Assembly (NCBI GenBank): GCA_002506605.1
Contig: DAXX01000063.1
Span: 1-6,920 of the forward strand
Direction: 5' to 3'
DNA: 6,920 nt
Source of the DNA: Thaumarchaeota archaeon UBA160
Lineage (GTDB): Archaea; Thermoproteota; Nitrososphaeria; Conexivisphaerales; UBA164
Shown here piece after piece: positions 5,947 to 6,920 of this stretch. Position 1 is the stretch's first letter, and each line of letters begins with the position of its first letter. The notes under the pieces were generated by a model. The model was not told where the DNA came from, made no database searches, and worked only from the letters and a program-made list of their open reading frames with translations. The translations under genes were made by a program, and so were the position numbers.

Positions 5947-5972
5947 TAACGTGATAATATTTTGATCAGTAT

Positions 5973-6422
5973 ATGAACATCACAACCTTTTATTTGGTGA
6001 TATCATTTATGTATAACTTATTTTCTACGATTGTTTTAATCTTTCTGTACATTAAAATGAAAAAAATAGAAGAAAATTATAATATTTTAAATGACGTTGC
6101 AAAAGAATACATTCTGGTTAAAAAAATAGATAGTGATATCAAAAGTTTCAATAACCAAAATAATGAAATTATAAGTAACACAAACAATATAAAAATCAAA
6201 AAAACAAATACTCTTAATGTAACACAGGTTGAAATACTAAAACTAGCTAACACAGCCGAAATAACTGCACGTGATGTGATGCAAAAATTTAATATCACAC
6301 GTGAACATGCTTCAAGATTGCTTTCTTATTTATCAAGTCAAGGATATTTAAAAAGAGTTAATGAGAGCAAACCTTATAAATATATTATAGGTGAAAAAGG
6401 TAAAGAGTACCTAAGTGATTAG
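5973..6422 (+). CDS. Membrane-anchored winged-helix protein, candidate kdp regulator
   Basis: This 149-residue protein has three visible parts. Residues about 5-28 form one hydrophobic membrane helix, followed by KMKK, which predicts the C-terminal part inside the cell. Residues 29-80 are a polar, probably helical and then Asn-rich linker (NNQNN, NTNN). Residues about 82-147 form a winged helix-turn-helix of MarR/TrmB-like type: TQVEILKLA, then ITARDVMQKFNITREHASRL with the recognition helix at about 109-122, a wing around YLKRVNESKPYKYI, and a final helix EKGKEYL. It lies 11 bases before kdpA and probably shares its promoter, so it is a good candidate for a one-component regulator of K+ uptake working from the membrane. 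No KdpD/KdpE gene is visible in the window. The DNA-binding fold is well supported; target and signal are inferred. Confidence 0.72.
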   Translation: MNITTFYLVISFMYNLFSTIVLIFLYIKMKKIEENYNILNDVAKEYILVKKIDSDIKSFNNQNNEIISNTNNIKIKKTNTLNVTQVEILKLANTAEITARDVMQKFNITREHASRLLSYLSSQGYLKRVNESKPYKYIIGEKGKEYLSD

Positions 6423-6433
6423 AATTGACAATA

Positions 6434-6920
6434 ATGCAATATAATTATTTAATATGGTTCATATTTGTATATTTTTTTGCTATTGTGCTTTCTTATTTAT
6501 TAGCCAAATTATTGTATCAATTATTTTTCTTAGATGATATAAAAATAATAAAGAAATTTTTTTCATGGAACATGAATTCGCACGAATATTTTTTAAGTTT
6601 AATAACAGTTAACACAATTTCTGCTATCCTATCGTTTGTGATTTTATGGATCACATATTTACCATCACATAATGAATATTTATGGTTTAATATTATCACA
6701 TCATATATCACAAACACAAATTTGCAACATTTTATTAATCAGCAATTACCCATTTTAGTTCAAACCACAAGTTTATTTTATTTGCAATTTATAGCTCCTG
6801 CAACTGGTTTAGCAGTTTCTATATCTATATTCAGAGGGCTTTTTTATAAAATGTATGGTAATTTTTATTATGATTTTATAATGAGTATTATTTTGCTATC
6901 TTTAATGTCATTGATCGTGA
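6434..6920 (+). CDS. kdpA: KdpA, K+-binding subunit of the Kdp potassium pump (C-terminal part beyond window)
   Basis: The frame is open from ATG 6434 to the window end (162 codons), with no in-frame start between a TGA at 6416 and this ATG except TTG 6425. The diagnostic region is SYITNTNLQHF (90-100), the first pore and selectivity-filter segment of KdpA, which in the E. coli protein reads SFVTNTNWQ. Next comes FIAPATGLAVSISIFRGL (119-136), matching the E. coli pattern F-x-SAATGIAVA-x-x-x-IR. Hydrophobic helices lie at about 5-30, 52-74, 105-135 and 145-162. KdpA binds K+ and, with the ATPase KdpB and with KdpC, imports it at low external K+. The loop before the second helix (LDDIKIIKKFFSWNMN) is shorter than in E. 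coli. kdpB and kdpC would be expected beyond 6920. There is a weak SD-like AGTGATT at 6414-6420. Confidence 0.88.
   Translation, partial: MQYNYLIWFIFVYFFAIVLSYLLAKLLYQLFFLDDIKIIKKFFSWNMNSHEYFLSLITVNTISAILSFVILWITYLPSHNEYLWFNIITSYITNTNLQHFINQQLPILVQTTSLFYLQFIAPATGLAVSISIFRGLFYKMYGNFYYDFIMSIILLSLMSLIV

Noticed and set aside
6077..6298. 73-codon minus-strand ORF, hydrophobic
   Set aside because: It is antisense to the winged-helix gene; its hydrophobic look comes from reading Lys/Asn-rich codons backwards as Phe/Leu/Ile.
6268..6303. Two CACGTG hexamers 30 bases apart with flanking TGTGAT/ATCACA inverted repeat
   Set aside because: They fall in the codons for the helix-turn-helix of the winged-helix gene and are explained by ARDVM and ITREH coding; no promoter is nearby.
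6517..6717. 66-codon minus-strand ORF
   Set aside because: It is antisense to kdpA, whose TNTNLQ and ATGLAV motifs show the plus frame to be the real one.
1..6920. CRISPR array, tRNA genes, insertion sequences or box C/D RNAs
   Set aside because: No regularly spaced repeats, tRNA T-loop (GTTCRA) context, transposase frame or paired C and D boxes were found on either strand.

Overview
The window looks like a piece of a thermophilic archaeal chromosome. It encodes a geranylgeranylglyceryl phosphate synthase (archaeal ether-lipid enzyme), an archaeal-type phosphoglycolate phosphatase and an archaeal-type ArgRS. Most first genes have a TATA-like box about 26 bases before the start codon with almost no leader, the usual layout of leaderless archaeal transcription. 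The single 5S rRNA gene is about 64% G+C inside AT-rich DNA, which fits a thermophile. A crenarchaeal (Thermoproteota) or Thermoplasmata-like acidophile would fit, but the lineage is an inference and cannot be fixed from this window.

Left part (1-1800): a possible plus-strand gene end enters from the left edge. It converges on a MocA-like molybdenum-cofactor cytidylyltransferase (minus). An AT-rich perfect palindrome and a stem-loop lie between them. mocA and proC (pyrroline-5-carboxylate reductase, plus) diverge from one very compact promoter region. proC converges on a lone 5S rRNA gene (minus) with its own strong TATA box.

Middle (1800-5460): a phosphoglycolate phosphatase gene and argS form a two-gene operon overlapping by 29 bases. 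A 359-base spacer follows, with no clear gene but a TATA-like element and a 26-codon ORF. Next comes the leaderless GGGP synthase gene, whose 3' end overlaps a convergent gene by 23 bases.

Right part (5437-6920): this stretch is clearly more AT-rich. A 129-residue protein of unknown function (minus) diverges from an operon starting with a membrane-anchored winged-helix protein. Eleven bases after that gene begins kdpA, the K+-binding subunit of the Kdp potassium pump, cut by the window edge and recognised by translating the unannotated end. A perfect 8-base inverted repeat sits between the TATA box and the start of the 129-residue gene. This probable kdp locus, with an unusual one-component membrane-bound regulator candidate and a divergent orphan gene, is the most interesting part of the window.
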